NCBI RefSeq assembly: GCF_022009635.1
Contig: NZ_CP091716.1
Coordinates: 124,001-188,000, forward strand
Direction: 5' to 3'
Length of the DNA: 64,000 bases
From: Variovorax paradoxus
Lineage (GTDB): Bacteria > Pseudomonadota > Gammaproteobacteria > Burkholderiales > Burkholderiaceae_C
Shown here: piece after piece, positions 16,184-26,146 of the stretch
How positions within the stretch are numbered: position 1 is the first letter of the stretch
Layout: each line of letters begins with the position of its first letter
The notes under the pieces: model-generated
Told to the model about the DNA's origin: nothing
Database searches by the model: none
The model's input: the letters and a program-made list of their open reading frames with translations, nothing else
Position numbers and translations under genes: made by a program

Positions 16184-18586
16184 ATGTCCAAACGCTCAAG
16201 CTCCACCCCTCCCGACGACGACGGTTCCGCGCCCGCCGATCCGAACCGCCGCTGGAAACGCATTGCCGGATGGGGTGCCGTGGTGGTGGGTTCCGGCGCG
16301 CTGGTGGTGCTGGTCGCCGCCATCGTGGCCGTGGTCGCCATCTATCCGAAGCTGCCGGATGTTTCGGCGCTGTCCGACTACCGCCCCAAGCTGCCGCTGC
16401 GCGTGTATTCGGCCGAGGGCCAGATGATCGGCGAGTTCGGCGAAGAGCGCCGCAACCTCACGCCGTTCGCGAACATCCCGAAGGTCATGAAAGACGCGGT
16501 GCTGGCCGTGGAAGACGCGCGCTTCTACGACCACGGCGGCGTCGACTACAAGGGCTTCCTGCGCGCGGCCGTCGCCAGCCTGAAGGGCGGACGCAAGCAG
16601 GGCGCCTCGACCATCACGATGCAGGTCGCGCGCAACGTGTACCTGAGCTCGGAGCGGACCATGAGCCGCAAGACCTACGAGATATTGCTCGCGCTGCGGC
16701 TCGAGCAGCAGCTCACCAAGGACCAGATCCTGGAGATCTACCTGAACCAGATCTACCTGGGCAACCGCGCCTACGGTTTCGCCGCCGCCGCCGAAACCTA
16801 CTTCGGCAAGCCGCTGCAGGACGTGACCATCGCCGAGGCCGCCATGCTGGCCGGTCTGCCGAAGGCACCGGGCGCGAACAACCCCGTGGCCAACCCGCGC
16901 CGCGCGCGGGCGCGCCAGCTCTACGTAATCGACCGCATGCAGGAAACCGGCTTCATCACCGCCGAGCAGGCGGCAGCGGCGAAGAAGGAAGAACTTCACC
17001 TGCGCGATGCCGCCGACCCGAACCGGCTGCATGCCGAATACGTGGCCGAAACCGTGCGCCAGATGATGTACGCGCAGTACGGCGACAGCATCTACACCAG
17101 CGGCCTGAAGGTCTACACCTCGCTGGTCGCGGCCGACCAGGCCGCCGCCTACAAGTCGCTGCGCAAGGGCATCATGGACTACGAGCGCCGCCAGGCCTAC
17201 CGCGGCCCCGAGAAGTTCGTCGACCTGCCGACCGAGCAGAAGGAAGTCGACGAGGCCGTCGACGACGCGCTGGCCGAACACCCCGACAACGGCGACGTGA
17301 TCGCGGCCGTGGTGCTCGATGCCAATCCGAAGGAAATCAGCGCCGTGCGCGCCAACGGCGAAACCATCCAGATCACCGGCGATGGTCTGAAGCCCGCCCA
17401 GTCGGGCCTTGCCGCCAAGGCACCGCCCAACATCAAGATCCGCCGCGGCGCGGTGATCCGCGTCGCGAAGACGCCGAAGAACACCTGGGAGATCACGCAG
17501 CTGCCCGAGGTCGAGGCCGCCTTCATCGGCATGGACCCGCGCTCCGGCGCCATCAAGGCGCTGGTCGGCGGCTTCGATTTCGGCAAGAACAAGTTCAACC
17601 ACGTGACCCAGGCCTGGCGGCAGCCGGGTTCGAGCTTCAAGCCCTTCATCTATTCGGCCGCGCTCGAAAAAGGCTTCACGCCCGCCACCGTGGTGAACGA
17701 CGCGCCGCTGTACTTCGACCCCAGCGCCAACGGCGGCCAGCCGTGGGAGCCGAAGAACTTCGAAGGCACCTACGAAGGCCCGATGCCGCTGCGCACCGCG
17801 CTCATGAAGTCGAAGAACCTGGTGACGCTGCGCGTGCTGCAGTCCATCGGCGCGCCCTATGCGCAGGACTGGGTCACGAAGTTCGGCTTCGACAAGGACA
17901 AGCAGCCCGCCAACCTGCCGATGGGCCTGGGCGCCGGCTCGGTCACGCCGATGCAGATGGCCGTGGGCTATTCGGTGTTCGCCAACGGCGGCTACCGCGT
18001 CAACCCGTACCTCGTGACGAAGGTGACCGACATGAAGGGCAAGGTCCTCATGGAAACCGAGCCGCCGGTGCTCGACGAATCGCGCCGCGCCATTCCACAG
18101 CGCAACGCCTTCATCATGAGTTCGCTGCTGCAGAGCGTGGTGCGCAACGGCACCGGCTTCAAGGCCTACCAGGCGCTCAAGCGCGACGACCTCTACGGCA
18201 AGACCGGCACCACCAACGATTCCTTCGACACCTGGTTCGCGGGCTTCCAGCCGACCATGGTCGGCGTGGCCTGGGTCGGCTACGACACGCCGCGTCAACT
18301 GGGCGTGCGAGGCGAAACCGGCGGCAGCCTGAGCCTGCCGATCTGGACCGGCTACATGCAGACCGCGCTGCAGGGCGTGCCCATGACGCAGCCGGCCGAA
18401 CCGCCGGGCGTGGTGCGCATCGACGGCGAGCTGTACTTCGACGACTTCACGCCGGGCCACAACGTGGCCAGCCTGGGACTGGACAGCACCGAGGCGCCGC
18501 AGCCGGTCGAGGAACTCACGAGCGCGCCGATCGGCGCGCCCCCGCCGCCCGAGGAACGCAACAAGATCCTCGATTTCTTCCGCTAG
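16184..18586 (+). CDS. mrcA: penicillin-binding protein 1A
   Basis: 800-residue bifunctional class A PBP that polymerises and cross-links peptidoglycan. Short cytoplasmic tail, membrane helix (about 32-56), GT51 domain with catalytic E110 in VEDARFYDHGG and GASTITMQ, then the transpeptidase domain with SSFK (active Ser483), SKN at 543-545 and KTG at 673-675, all intact. It starts 20 bases after the GH3 gene, so it may be the third gene of the creD operon, although mrcA usually has its own promoter. Length is normal for betaproteobacterial PBP1A. Confidence 0.96.
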   Translation: MSKRSSSTPPDDDGSAPADPNRRWKRIAGWGAVVVGSGALVVLVAAIVAVVAIYPKLPDVSALSDYRPKLPLRVYSAEGQMIGEFGEERRNLTPFANIPKVMKDAVLAVEDARFYDHGGVDYKGFLRAAVASLKGGRKQGASTITMQVARNVYLSSERTMSRKTYEILLALRLEQQLTKDQILEIYLNQIYLGNRAYGFAAAAETYFGKPLQDVTIAEAAMLAGLPKAPGANNPVANPRRARARQLYVIDRMQETGFITAEQAAAAKKEELHLRDAADPNRLHAEYVAETVRQMMYAQYGDSIYTSGLKVYTSLVAADQAAAYKSLRKGIMDYERRQAYRGPEKFVDLPTEQKEVDEAVDDALAEHPDNGDVIAAVVLDANPKEISAVRANGETIQITGDGLKPAQSGLAAKAPPNIKIRRGAVIRVAKTPKNTWEITQLPEVEAAFIGMDPRSGAIKALVGGFDFGKNKFNHVTQAWRQPGSSFKPFIYSAALEKGFTPATVVNDAPLYFDPSANGGQPWEPKNFEGTYEGPMPLRTALMKSKNLVTLRVLQSIGAPYAQDWVTKFGFDKDKQPANLPMGLGAGSVTPMQMAVGYSVFANGGYRVNPYLVTKVTDMKGKVLMETEPPVLDESRRAIPQRNAFIMSSLLQSVVRNGTGFKAYQALKRDDLYGKTGTTNDSFDTWFAGFQPTMVGVAWVGYDTPRQLGVRGETGGSLSLPIWTGYMQTALQGVPMTQPAEPPGVVRIDGELYFDDFTPGHNVASLGLDSTEAPQPVEELTSAPIGAPPPPEERNKILDFFR

Positions 18587-18604
18587 CGCAGCTCTGCGAA
18601 AAAC

Positions 18605-18655
18605 AAGGCGGGATGGCGGTGCCTACACTCGGTGCTGCTTCCCGCCTTTTTTCTT
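18605..18655 (+). terminator. possible rho-independent terminator after mrcA
   Basis: Arms AAGGCGGG (18605-18612) and CCCGCCTT (18641-18648) followed by a T-rich run; the 28-base loop is long, so efficiency is uncertain. Confidence 0.5.
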
Positions 18656-18671
18656 TCATTCCCCCGCATCC

Positions 18672-19277
18672 ATGGAAATTCTTACTCTGGTGGCGCTCAT
18701 CGCCGCCGGCTTCTACATCCTCAAGTCCAGAGACCAGCGACAGCGCATCGCACTGCTGGGCAGCCACCTCGGCCGCTACCAGATCGAGAAGCTGATGGAG
18801 AGCCTCACTTCGGGCTACCTGCGCTGCCTCGGCGAGGACGATGCCGAACGCCGCCAGCAGATCTGGAGCCTGCTCGACTCCACCGAAGAAAAGCTCGCGG
18901 GCCAGTTCGACAGCTTCGCCGCCGAGTTCTCGCGCCTGCCCGAACCGCTCACGCGCGTGAGCAAGCTGCCGGTGGGAATCCCGATGGCCACCACCATCTT
19001 CCCGGCCGCGAGCTTCGACTTCCGCCAAGCCCTGCTGATCCATGCGCGCGGCATTGCCGGCGTGATGCGCAACGAATCGAACCGCACACCCAAGTCCAAG
19101 GCCTTCACCATGTCGGCCGAGCTCTTCTTGATGCAGCACACCTGCCACTGGTACTGCAAGTCGAAGACCGTGGCGTCGGCGCGCATGCTCGCGCGGCACC
19201 AGACCTCTTACGAGCAACTGCTCGATGCGGTGAGCCCGGAAACGCGCAGCGCCTACGCTGCGCTCACCGGCCAATAA
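18672..19277 (+). CDS. conserved hypothetical membrane-anchored protein
   Basis: 201 residues of unknown function. The N-terminus (residues 3-17) is a hydrophobic anchor; the rest is mostly alpha-helical and cytoplasmic in character, with an odd C/H-rich stretch FLMQHTCHWYCKSKT at about 154-168 that could bind a metal. It lies between mrcA and the convergent creC gene, whose stop is 4 bases away. No family recognised. Confidence 0.75.
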   Translation: MEILTLVALIAAGFYILKSRDQRQRIALLGSHLGRYQIEKLMESLTSGYLRCLGEDDAERRQQIWSLLDSTEEKLAGQFDSFAAEFSRLPEPLTRVSKLPVGIPMATTIFPAASFDFRQALLIHARGIAGVMRNESNRTPKSKAFTMSAELFLMQHTCHWYCKSKTVASARMLARHQTSYEQLLDAVSPETRSAYAALTGQ

Positions 19278-19281
19278 GCGC

Positions 19282-20733
19282 TCAGTGACTCCGCCCCGGA
19301 TGTGACAACAACGGCAACGTGAGCGTCGCCACCGCACCGCCGCGCGACGCGTTGCCCAGCTCGATGCGCCCGCGGTGCAAGGCCGCGATTTCCTTCACGA
19401 ACGCCAGCCCGAGCCCGGTGCTTTTCTTCTTGCTGTCCGGCCTGGCCAGCGAATAGAACTTCTGGAAAACCTTTTCCTGCGCGTACTCCGGAATGCCCGG
19501 TCCGTGGTCGCGCACGCTCACGCGCGCCAGCCTCGAAGTGGTTTCCAGCGTGAGCAGCACCTCGCTGTCGCGCGGTGAAAAATCGATCGCGTTGTCCAGC
19601 AGGTTGCTGATCGCGCGGCGCAGCAAGAAGGGGTCGCCTTCCGTGCTGGCTTCGCTGCGGATGTTCACCAGCAGCCTGATGTTGCGCTTGGCCGCCGCGG
19701 GCTGGGCGCTGATGGCGATGTCGTCGATCAGCGAAGCCAGCGCCACGGGCTCGGTGCGGTCGAGCGCGCGCCGCGTCTCGAGCGCGGTGAGTTCCATCAT
19801 GCGGTCGACGATTTCCTGGATGCGCTGCGTCTCCCGCTCGATGTTCTTCAGAAAGCGTTCGCGCTCGGGGTGCGGCATCGACGGTTCCTGCAGCAGCTCG
19901 GCCGCGCCGCGGATGGCGGAGAGCGGGCTCTTCACTTCGTGGGTGAAGGTCTGCACGTAGTCGGCCACGTAGTTGCGTCCCGTCAGTGCATCGCGCATTT
20001 CGCTGAAGCCGCTGCGCACGCCGTCGATGGCGCGGCGCACCATGCGCGACAGGCTCAGGGTGCGCTGCGCGCGCACCCAGGTCCAGTAGTCGCGGATCAG
20101 CCCGAAGGGCCGCACCAGCCACACCGACACGATCACCGCCAGCAGCAGCAGCGCCAGCCCCGAGCCCACGCCGACCCACAGCGTGCGCGCCCGCGCGTCT
20201 TCCACGAACTGGCCGAAGCTCTGCACCGGCTTGCCGACGCTGACCATGCCGACGATCTCGTTGTTCCAGCGTATCGGCGCGCCGACGTACATGACCGAGG
20301 TGCGCGGATCGCCGTCGACGTCGCGCGAAGTGCGCGCGCCATAAAGGCCGGCGAGCGTGCGGCTCACGTCCATCCACTGCGAATAGTCGGCGCCCAGGTG
20401 CCTGCCGAGCGAATCGAACATCACGCGGCCGTTGCGGTCGGTCACGTACACGCGCAGTTCGACCTGGCTCTTGTGCAGGTTGTAGATCTGCGCCGAGAAC
20501 TCGCGCGCATAGGCGGTGCGAAACAGCGGCTCGAGCCGCGCGGTGTTGATGGCGCCGGCGATCACGTCCTGCTCGACCAGGCTGGCCAGCAGCTGCGAGG
20601 TCTCGACCAGCGATTCTTCCGCCGACTCGCGGTAGCGCGGGTCGATGTCCGAGACCACGCGGTACAGCAGGAAAGCGATGCCCGCCGTGTAGATCAGCAG
20701 GATGCCGATGAATATGCGCGTGCGCCTGGTCAC
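19282..20733 (-). CDS. creC: sensor histidine kinase CreC
   Basis: 483 residues, closely following E. coli CreC in domain order and motifs: N-terminal helix (8-26), periplasmic sensor with VYVTDRNGRVMFDS and SVMYVGAPI, second helix (about 184-207), HAMP, HisKA with H265 in FTHEVKSPLSAIRG, and a HATPase with SNLLDNAIDF, DHGPGIP and STGLGLAFV. It starts with GTG overlapping the creB stop (GTGA), so it is coupled to creB. CreC responds to carbon state and penicillin-binding-protein inhibition in other bacteria; CreD and the exosortase operon are the likely local targets. Confidence 0.95.
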   Translation of the reverse strand: MTRRTRIFIGILLIYTAGIAFLLYRVVSDIDPRYRESAEESLVETSQLLASLVEQDVIAGAINTARLEPLFRTAYAREFSAQIYNLHKSQVELRVYVTDRNGRVMFDSLGRHLGADYSQWMDVSRTLAGLYGARTSRDVDGDPRTSVMYVGAPIRWNNEIVGMVSVGKPVQSFGQFVEDARARTLWVGVGSGLALLLLAVIVSVWLVRPFGLIRDYWTWVRAQRTLSLSRMVRRAIDGVRSGFSEMRDALTGRNYVADYVQTFTHEVKSPLSAIRGAAELLQEPSMPHPERERFLKNIERETQRIQEIVDRMMELTALETRRALDRTEPVALASLIDDIAISAQPAAAKRNIRLLVNIRSEASTEGDPFLLRRAISNLLDNAIDFSPRDSEVLLTLETTSRLARVSVRDHGPGIPEYAQEKVFQKFYSLARPDSKKKSTGLGLAFVKEIAALHRGRIELGNASRGGAVATLTLPLLSHPGRSH

Positions 20734-21524
20734 GGCGCCTTGGCTGGCAATTCTTCGTTCAGTGCATAGCCGGTGCCGCGCAGGGTGCGGATCGGCTCGA
20801 CATCCGGCGCAACCGCCTTGAGCTTGGCGCGCAGGGTCTTGATGTGCGCGTCGACCGTGCGGTCGAAGCTGTCGCTGGCGTCGTCCCAGACCAGTTCGAG
20901 CAGTTCGTCGCGGGTGAACACGCGCCCTGGACGCTGCACCAGCAGTTTCAGCAGGCCGTATTCGTAGCGCGAGAGTTCGAGCAGGCGCCCGTAATAGCGG
21001 ATCTGCATCCGCTCGCTGTCCAGCGAAAACGGCATTGCAGGGGGTTGGGGGGTCGCTGGAGACGCGTGAGTGCCGATTTGATGGGGTACCCCATGGTTCG
21101 GTGCTGAAGCCATTCCCGGGCTTCCTGACGCGTTTCTGGCACTGCGCCGCAGGATGGTCCGTACGCGGGCGACCAGCTCGCGTGGAGAAAACGGCTTGGC
21201 AATGTAGTCGTCTGCGCCCAGTTCCAGGCCCACCACGCGGTCTATTTCGTCGCTGCGGGCGGTCAAAAAGACCATCGGCACCTCCGGCCCGCCCATCGAC
21301 TGATTCAGCGCCTGGAGGCGTTTGAAGAGTTCGAAGCCGTTGAGATCGGGCAATCCGATGTCCAGGATGGCCAGCGCGGGCGGTTCCTGGGCGAACTGCG
21401 CGATCGCCTCCTCGGCCGTGGCGCACCAGATGGGCGTGAAACCGTCGCTTTTCAGGACGTACTGCAGCGTGTCGGCGATGCCCGATTCGTCTTCGGCGAT
21501 CAGGATCCGGGGTTTGAAGCTCAT
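20730..21524 (-). CDS. creB: response regulator CreB
   Basis: 264 residues. Receiver domain (about 5-125) with phosphoacceptor D55 in LAILDIGLPD and conserved FLTARSDE and LGADDYIAKPFSPRE; winged-helix output domain (about 170-258) ending in the RTLRGTGYAL signature. E. coli CreB has 229 residues; the extra length is a proline/glycine/alanine-rich linker at about 127-165. Motifs such as DESGIADTLQYVL and DRTVDAHIKTLRAKL match CreB specifically. It is transcribed away from the candidate origin and forms an operon with creC. Confidence 0.95.
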   Translation of the reverse strand: MSFKPRILIAEDESGIADTLQYVLKSDGFTPIWCATAEEAIAQFAQEPPALAILDIGLPDLNGFELFKRLQALNQSMGGPEVPMVFLTARSDEIDRVVGLELGADDYIAKPFSPRELVARVRTILRRSARNASGSPGMASAPNHGVPHQIGTHASPATPQPPAMPFSLDSERMQIRYYGRLLELSRYEYGLLKLLVQRPGRVFTRDELLELVWDDASDSFDRTVDAHIKTLRAKLKAVAPDVEPIRTLRGTGYALNEELPAKAP

Positions 21525-21638
21525 CCCGCGGATGTTACCGACGGGGGACCGCGCCGGGAGGACCGGTTTTCGACCAAGGCGCCGGGGCCGGCGCGGCCTT
21601 TCGCGGCTTTTTTTTCGGGCGAGGCTTGTCCCTTTCCC

Positions 21639-21680
21639 ATCTTCTTATTCTTCTTATTCAAATTAGTAGTAGTAGATAAG
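21639..21680 (-). other. AT-rich unwinding element with DnaA-trio repeats
   Basis: Four TAG triplets at 21664-21675 (CTACTACTACTA on the minus strand) next to two ATTCTTCTT-type pyrimidine stretches; only 10 of 42 bases are G or C. A GC-rich spacer (21681-21692) separates it from a DnaA-box-like TGTCCACA. The arrangement matches the DnaA-trio model. Confidence 0.65.
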
Positions 21681-21812
21681 GGTCGGCCTCCTCTGTGGAC
21701 ATGCCGCTTTTTTCGTTATGTGACAACGACTTGTCATGCACGCGTCACTGTGCGTAGCCGCGCTTTCGCGATGTACCCGGCAAATGAACAACTTTGGGTA
21801 ACCCGACCGCGC

Positions 21813-21821
21813 TGTGGATAA
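21813..21821 (-). promoter_or_regulatory. DnaA box (perfect)
   Basis: TTATCCACA on the minus strand, an exact match to the high-affinity DnaA box. Confidence 0.8.
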
Positions 21822-21949
21822 CCGATGGCTTGTGCCACAACTGTCCCCAGAGTTGTCCTTTGACACCCCCTTGGAAATCTGCGAAAGACGTTTTTCGGGC
21901 AGGGAAATACATTGCGCAAAAATGAGGCAGTCTGTAGATTTCCCTTGTA

Positions 21950-21962
21950 AATCAACAGCTTG
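21950..21962 (+). promoter_or_regulatory. IHF binding site consensus
   Basis: AATCAA-CAGC-TTG, an exact match to WATCAA-N4-TTR, placed between the two DnaA boxes as in several well-studied origins. Confidence 0.6.
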
Positions 21963-21989
21963 CAACGGCCCTACATAAAAGCTCCAACG

Positions 21990-21998
21990 TTATCCACA
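21990..21998 (+). promoter_or_regulatory. DnaA box (perfect)
   Basis: TTATCCACA on the plus strand, opposite in orientation to the box at 21813-21821. Confidence 0.8.
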
Positions 21999-22101
21999 GA
22001 GTTGCTCAAGTTTTGTGGGGAGAACGTGCCCGAATGAGGCCGCGCCGTCGCAGGCAAGAAAACCCAGCCCTTCTTCACCTCCGAATTGCGAAATATCGAA
22101 A

Positions 22102-23061
22102 ATGACACCTTCTGAAACACAGGCCATCGTGACCCTCAGCCTGCTGGCGGCCTTCGTCGACGGCGAAAAGCACGAACGCGAGCGCGCCGAGATCAAGCGG
22201 ATCGCGGAAGGTCTGTCCCAGGCCGACGGCCTGAACCTGCCCACGCTCTACCAGGACGTGCTGATGAAGCGCGTGTCGCTGGCGTCGGTGGCGGGAGAAC
22301 TGAAGAGCACCGAGTCGCGGCAGCTCGCCTATGAAATGGCGGTGTGCGTGTGCGACGCCGACGGCACGCAGTCGGATTCGGAGCGCATGTTCCTGGCGGA
22401 CGTGCGCACCTCGCTGGGGCTGGATGCCTCGGCGGCCGTTTTTTCTCAGCGGGCGGAGGAAATCGCGGCGGTGCCGGTGGCGGCGACGGCGGCAACCGCC
22501 GCGGCGGCCGGCACGGCGGTGGCCACCGCTGCTGCGAATTCACCCGACAGCGCCGAGCTCGACAAATCGATCCTCAACGCCGCCATCCTCAACGGCGCGC
22601 TCGAGCTGCTGCCCGAGACGCTGTCGACGATGGCGATCATTCCGCTGCAGATGAAGCTGGTCTACCGCATCGGCCAGGCTTACGGCTACCAGCTGGACAG
22701 CGGCCACATCAAGGATTTCCTGGCCACGGTCGGCGTGGGCCTGACCTCGCAGTACCTGGAACAGGCAGGGCGCAAGCTGCTCGGCGGCTTGCTGGGCAAG
22801 GTGGGCGGCGGCCTGTTGCGCGGGCTGGGCAACCAGGCCGTGAGTTCGGGAATGAGCTTCGCCTCGACCTATGCGCTGGGCCACGTGGCCAAGCGCTATT
22901 ACGCCGGCGGCCGCACGCTTTCGACGCAGATGCTGAAAGATGCGTTCTCCGGCGTGGTGAAGGAAGGGCAAAGCCTGCAGACGCAGTACCTGCCGGCGAT
23001 CCAGGAAAAGGCCCGCACGCTGGATGCGGGCAAGGTGCTGTCATTGGTGCGGGGCGCCTGA
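22102..23061 (+). CDS. TerB-like and DUF697-like domain protein
   Basis: 319 residues. The N-terminal ~110 (AAFVDGEKHERERAEIKRIAEGL, CDADGTQSDSERMFL) have the acidic helical pattern of TerB tellurite-resistance/stress domains. An alanine-rich linker (about 128-150) leads to a C-terminal domain with LQMKLVYRIGQAYGY and glycine-rich helices (GGLLGKVGGGLLRGLG), resembling DUF697 membrane-associated domains. Function unknown. The ATG at 22102 was chosen because homology begins there; the frame stays open upstream to 22015. First gene to the right of the candidate origin. Confidence 0.75.
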   Translation: MTPSETQAIVTLSLLAAFVDGEKHERERAEIKRIAEGLSQADGLNLPTLYQDVLMKRVSLASVAGELKSTESRQLAYEMAVCVCDADGTQSDSERMFLADVRTSLGLDASAAVFSQRAEEIAAVPVAATAATAAAAGTAVATAAANSPDSAELDKSILNAAILNGALELLPETLSTMAIIPLQMKLVYRIGQAYGYQLDSGHIKDFLATVGVGLTSQYLEQAGRKLLGGLLGKVGGGLLRGLGNQAVSSGMSFASTYALGHVAKRYYAGGRTLSTQMLKDAFSGVVKEGQSLQTQYLPAIQEKARTLDAGKVLSLVRGA

Positions 23062-23076
23062 ACGGTTTTTTCCAGG

Positions 23077-23165
23077 AACACCGTGGAACCGGCTTTGCCG
23101 GGCCACCGGTGTTGCCCCCGGCGAGGGGGTTGGCGCAGCGACACGAAGTGCGCGAAGCCTGGGGG
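23077..23165 (+). repeat. 89-base intergenic repeat, copy 1
   Basis: Begins AACACCGTGGAACCGGCT and ends CGAAGCCTGGGGG; it matches the copy at 50522-50609 at all but seven bases plus one gap. It contains a CACCGGTG palindrome and CCCCCGGCGAGGGGG. It sits between the TerB-like gene and the 3' end of cueR. Confidence 0.8.
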
Positions 23166-23170
23166 CGTAC

Positions 23171-23569
23171 CTAGTTCGCCAGGTCGTCGAGGATCGGGCA
23201 ATCCGGCCTGGCGTCCCCGTGGCAGCAGTGAACCAGGTGAGCCAGCGTGTTGCGCATCGACTGCATGTCGGCAATGCGCTGTTCCAGTTCGCCGAGGTGC
23301 TTTTCGGCGATGCGCTTCACGCTCGAGCTGGCGCGCCGGCGGTTGTGCCACAGCCCCACCAGCTCCGCGATTTCCTCCATCGAGAAACCGAGGTCGCGCG
23401 AGCGCTTGATGAAACGCAGCGTATGGATGTCGGCGTCGTCGTACTGGCGGTAGCCGCTCTCGGTGCGCGCCACTTCCGGCAGCAGGCCCAGCCCTTCATA
23501 GTGCCGGACCATGCGGGCCGACACGCCGGAGCGCTGCGCCGCCTCGCCGATGGTGACGCGGCCTGTCAT
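23171..23569 (-). CDS. cueR: copper-responsive MerR-family regulator CueR
   Basis: 132 residues. N-terminal MerR helix-turn-helix (IGEAAQRSGVSARMVRHYEGLGLL), coiled-coil dimerisation helix, and the C-terminal metal loop with C116 and C124 (HCCHGDARPDCPIL), the Cu(I)/Ag(I) ligand pair of CueR with normal eight-residue spacing. Its ATG overlaps the copZ stop by ATGA. It should activate the copA promoter, which has the 19-base spacer and dyad typical of MerR-type control. It ends just beyond an intergenic repeat. Confidence 0.93.
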   Translation of the reverse strand: MTGRVTIGEAAQRSGVSARMVRHYEGLGLLPEVARTESGYRQYDDADIHTLRFIKRSRDLGFSMEEIAELVGLWHNRRRASSSVKRIAEKHLGELEQRIADMQSMRNTLAHLVHCCHGDARPDCPILDDLAN

Positions 23570-23763
23570 TGCTGGACGGTGTAGCCCGCGTTCTCGATCG
23601 CGGCCACGATGTCCTTGCGCGGCTGCTCGCTCAGCACGTCGACATGGCCGGTGGGCAGGTCCACCGTCACCTGCGCTTCGGGGTCGACCGTCTGCACGGC
23701 GTTCTGCACCGCGTTCACGCAGTGGCCGCAGCTCATGCCCGAGACCTGGAATTTCTGGCTCAT
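23566..23763 (-). CDS. copZ: copper chaperone CopZ (HMA domain)
   Basis: 65 residues making one heavy-metal-associated domain: GMSCGHC (C12, C15) for Cu(I) binding, then the usual beta-alpha-beta pattern and NAGYTV. It carries cytoplasmic Cu(I) to the CopA ATPase. AGGAG precedes the ATG. It forms an operon with cueR and is divergent from copA. Confidence 0.93.
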   Translation of the reverse strand: MSQKFQVSGMSCGHCVNAVQNAVQTVDPEAQVTVDLPTGHVDVLSEQPRKDIVAAIENAGYTVQQ

Positions 23764-23861
23764 CGTCTTTGCTCCTGTTGAAGAAGTGATTGGGGAGAAG
23801 GCCTTAGTTTGAACCCTCTCACGATGTCAATGTCCAGGAAAGGGGTTCTGGAAATTTCCGC

Positions 23862-23892
23862 TTGACCTTGCCATGGTGTGAGGCTTTAGCCT
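23862..23892 (+). promoter_or_regulatory. CueR-type copA promoter
   Basis: TTGACC (-35) at 23862-23867, a 19-base spacer containing the CCTTGCC/GTGAGG dyad, and TAGCCT (-10) at 23887-23892. The over-long spacer is the hallmark of MerR-family promoters. The predicted start point coincides with the copA ATG. Confidence 0.75.
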
Positions 23893-23898
23893 TGGCGC

Positions 23899-26136
<2,238 letters not shown>

Positions 26137-26146
26137 CCCGGTTTTT

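Larger units (their letters stand above)
21600..22005. other. candidate chromosomal replication origin (oriC-like region)
   Basis: The 577-base gap between divergent creB and the TerB-like gene is clearly more AT-rich than its surroundings. It holds two perfect DnaA boxes in opposite orientation (21813-21821, 21990-21998), a weaker TGTCCACA box (21694-21701, minus strand), a perfect IHF consensus (21950-21962), and an AT-rich stretch (21639-21680, 10 G/C of 42) with four TAG triplets. Read on the minus strand the order is DnaA box, GC-rich spacer, DnaA-trios (CTA repeats), AT-rich segment, the layout of bacterial origin unwinding regions. No dnaA or dnaN gene is adjacent. The promoters of creB and the TerB-like gene must also lie here. 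Confidence 0.72.

Noticed and set aside
16196..18460. A long minus-strand frame opposite mrcA
   Set aside because: mrcA shows all active-site motifs in its own frame; the reverse frame has none.
23764..23861. A possible second MerR-type promoter for copZ-cueR (TTGACA with AAGGCC on the minus strand)
   Set aside because: The -10 candidate is poor and the dyad does not resemble the copA operator, so it was not listed.
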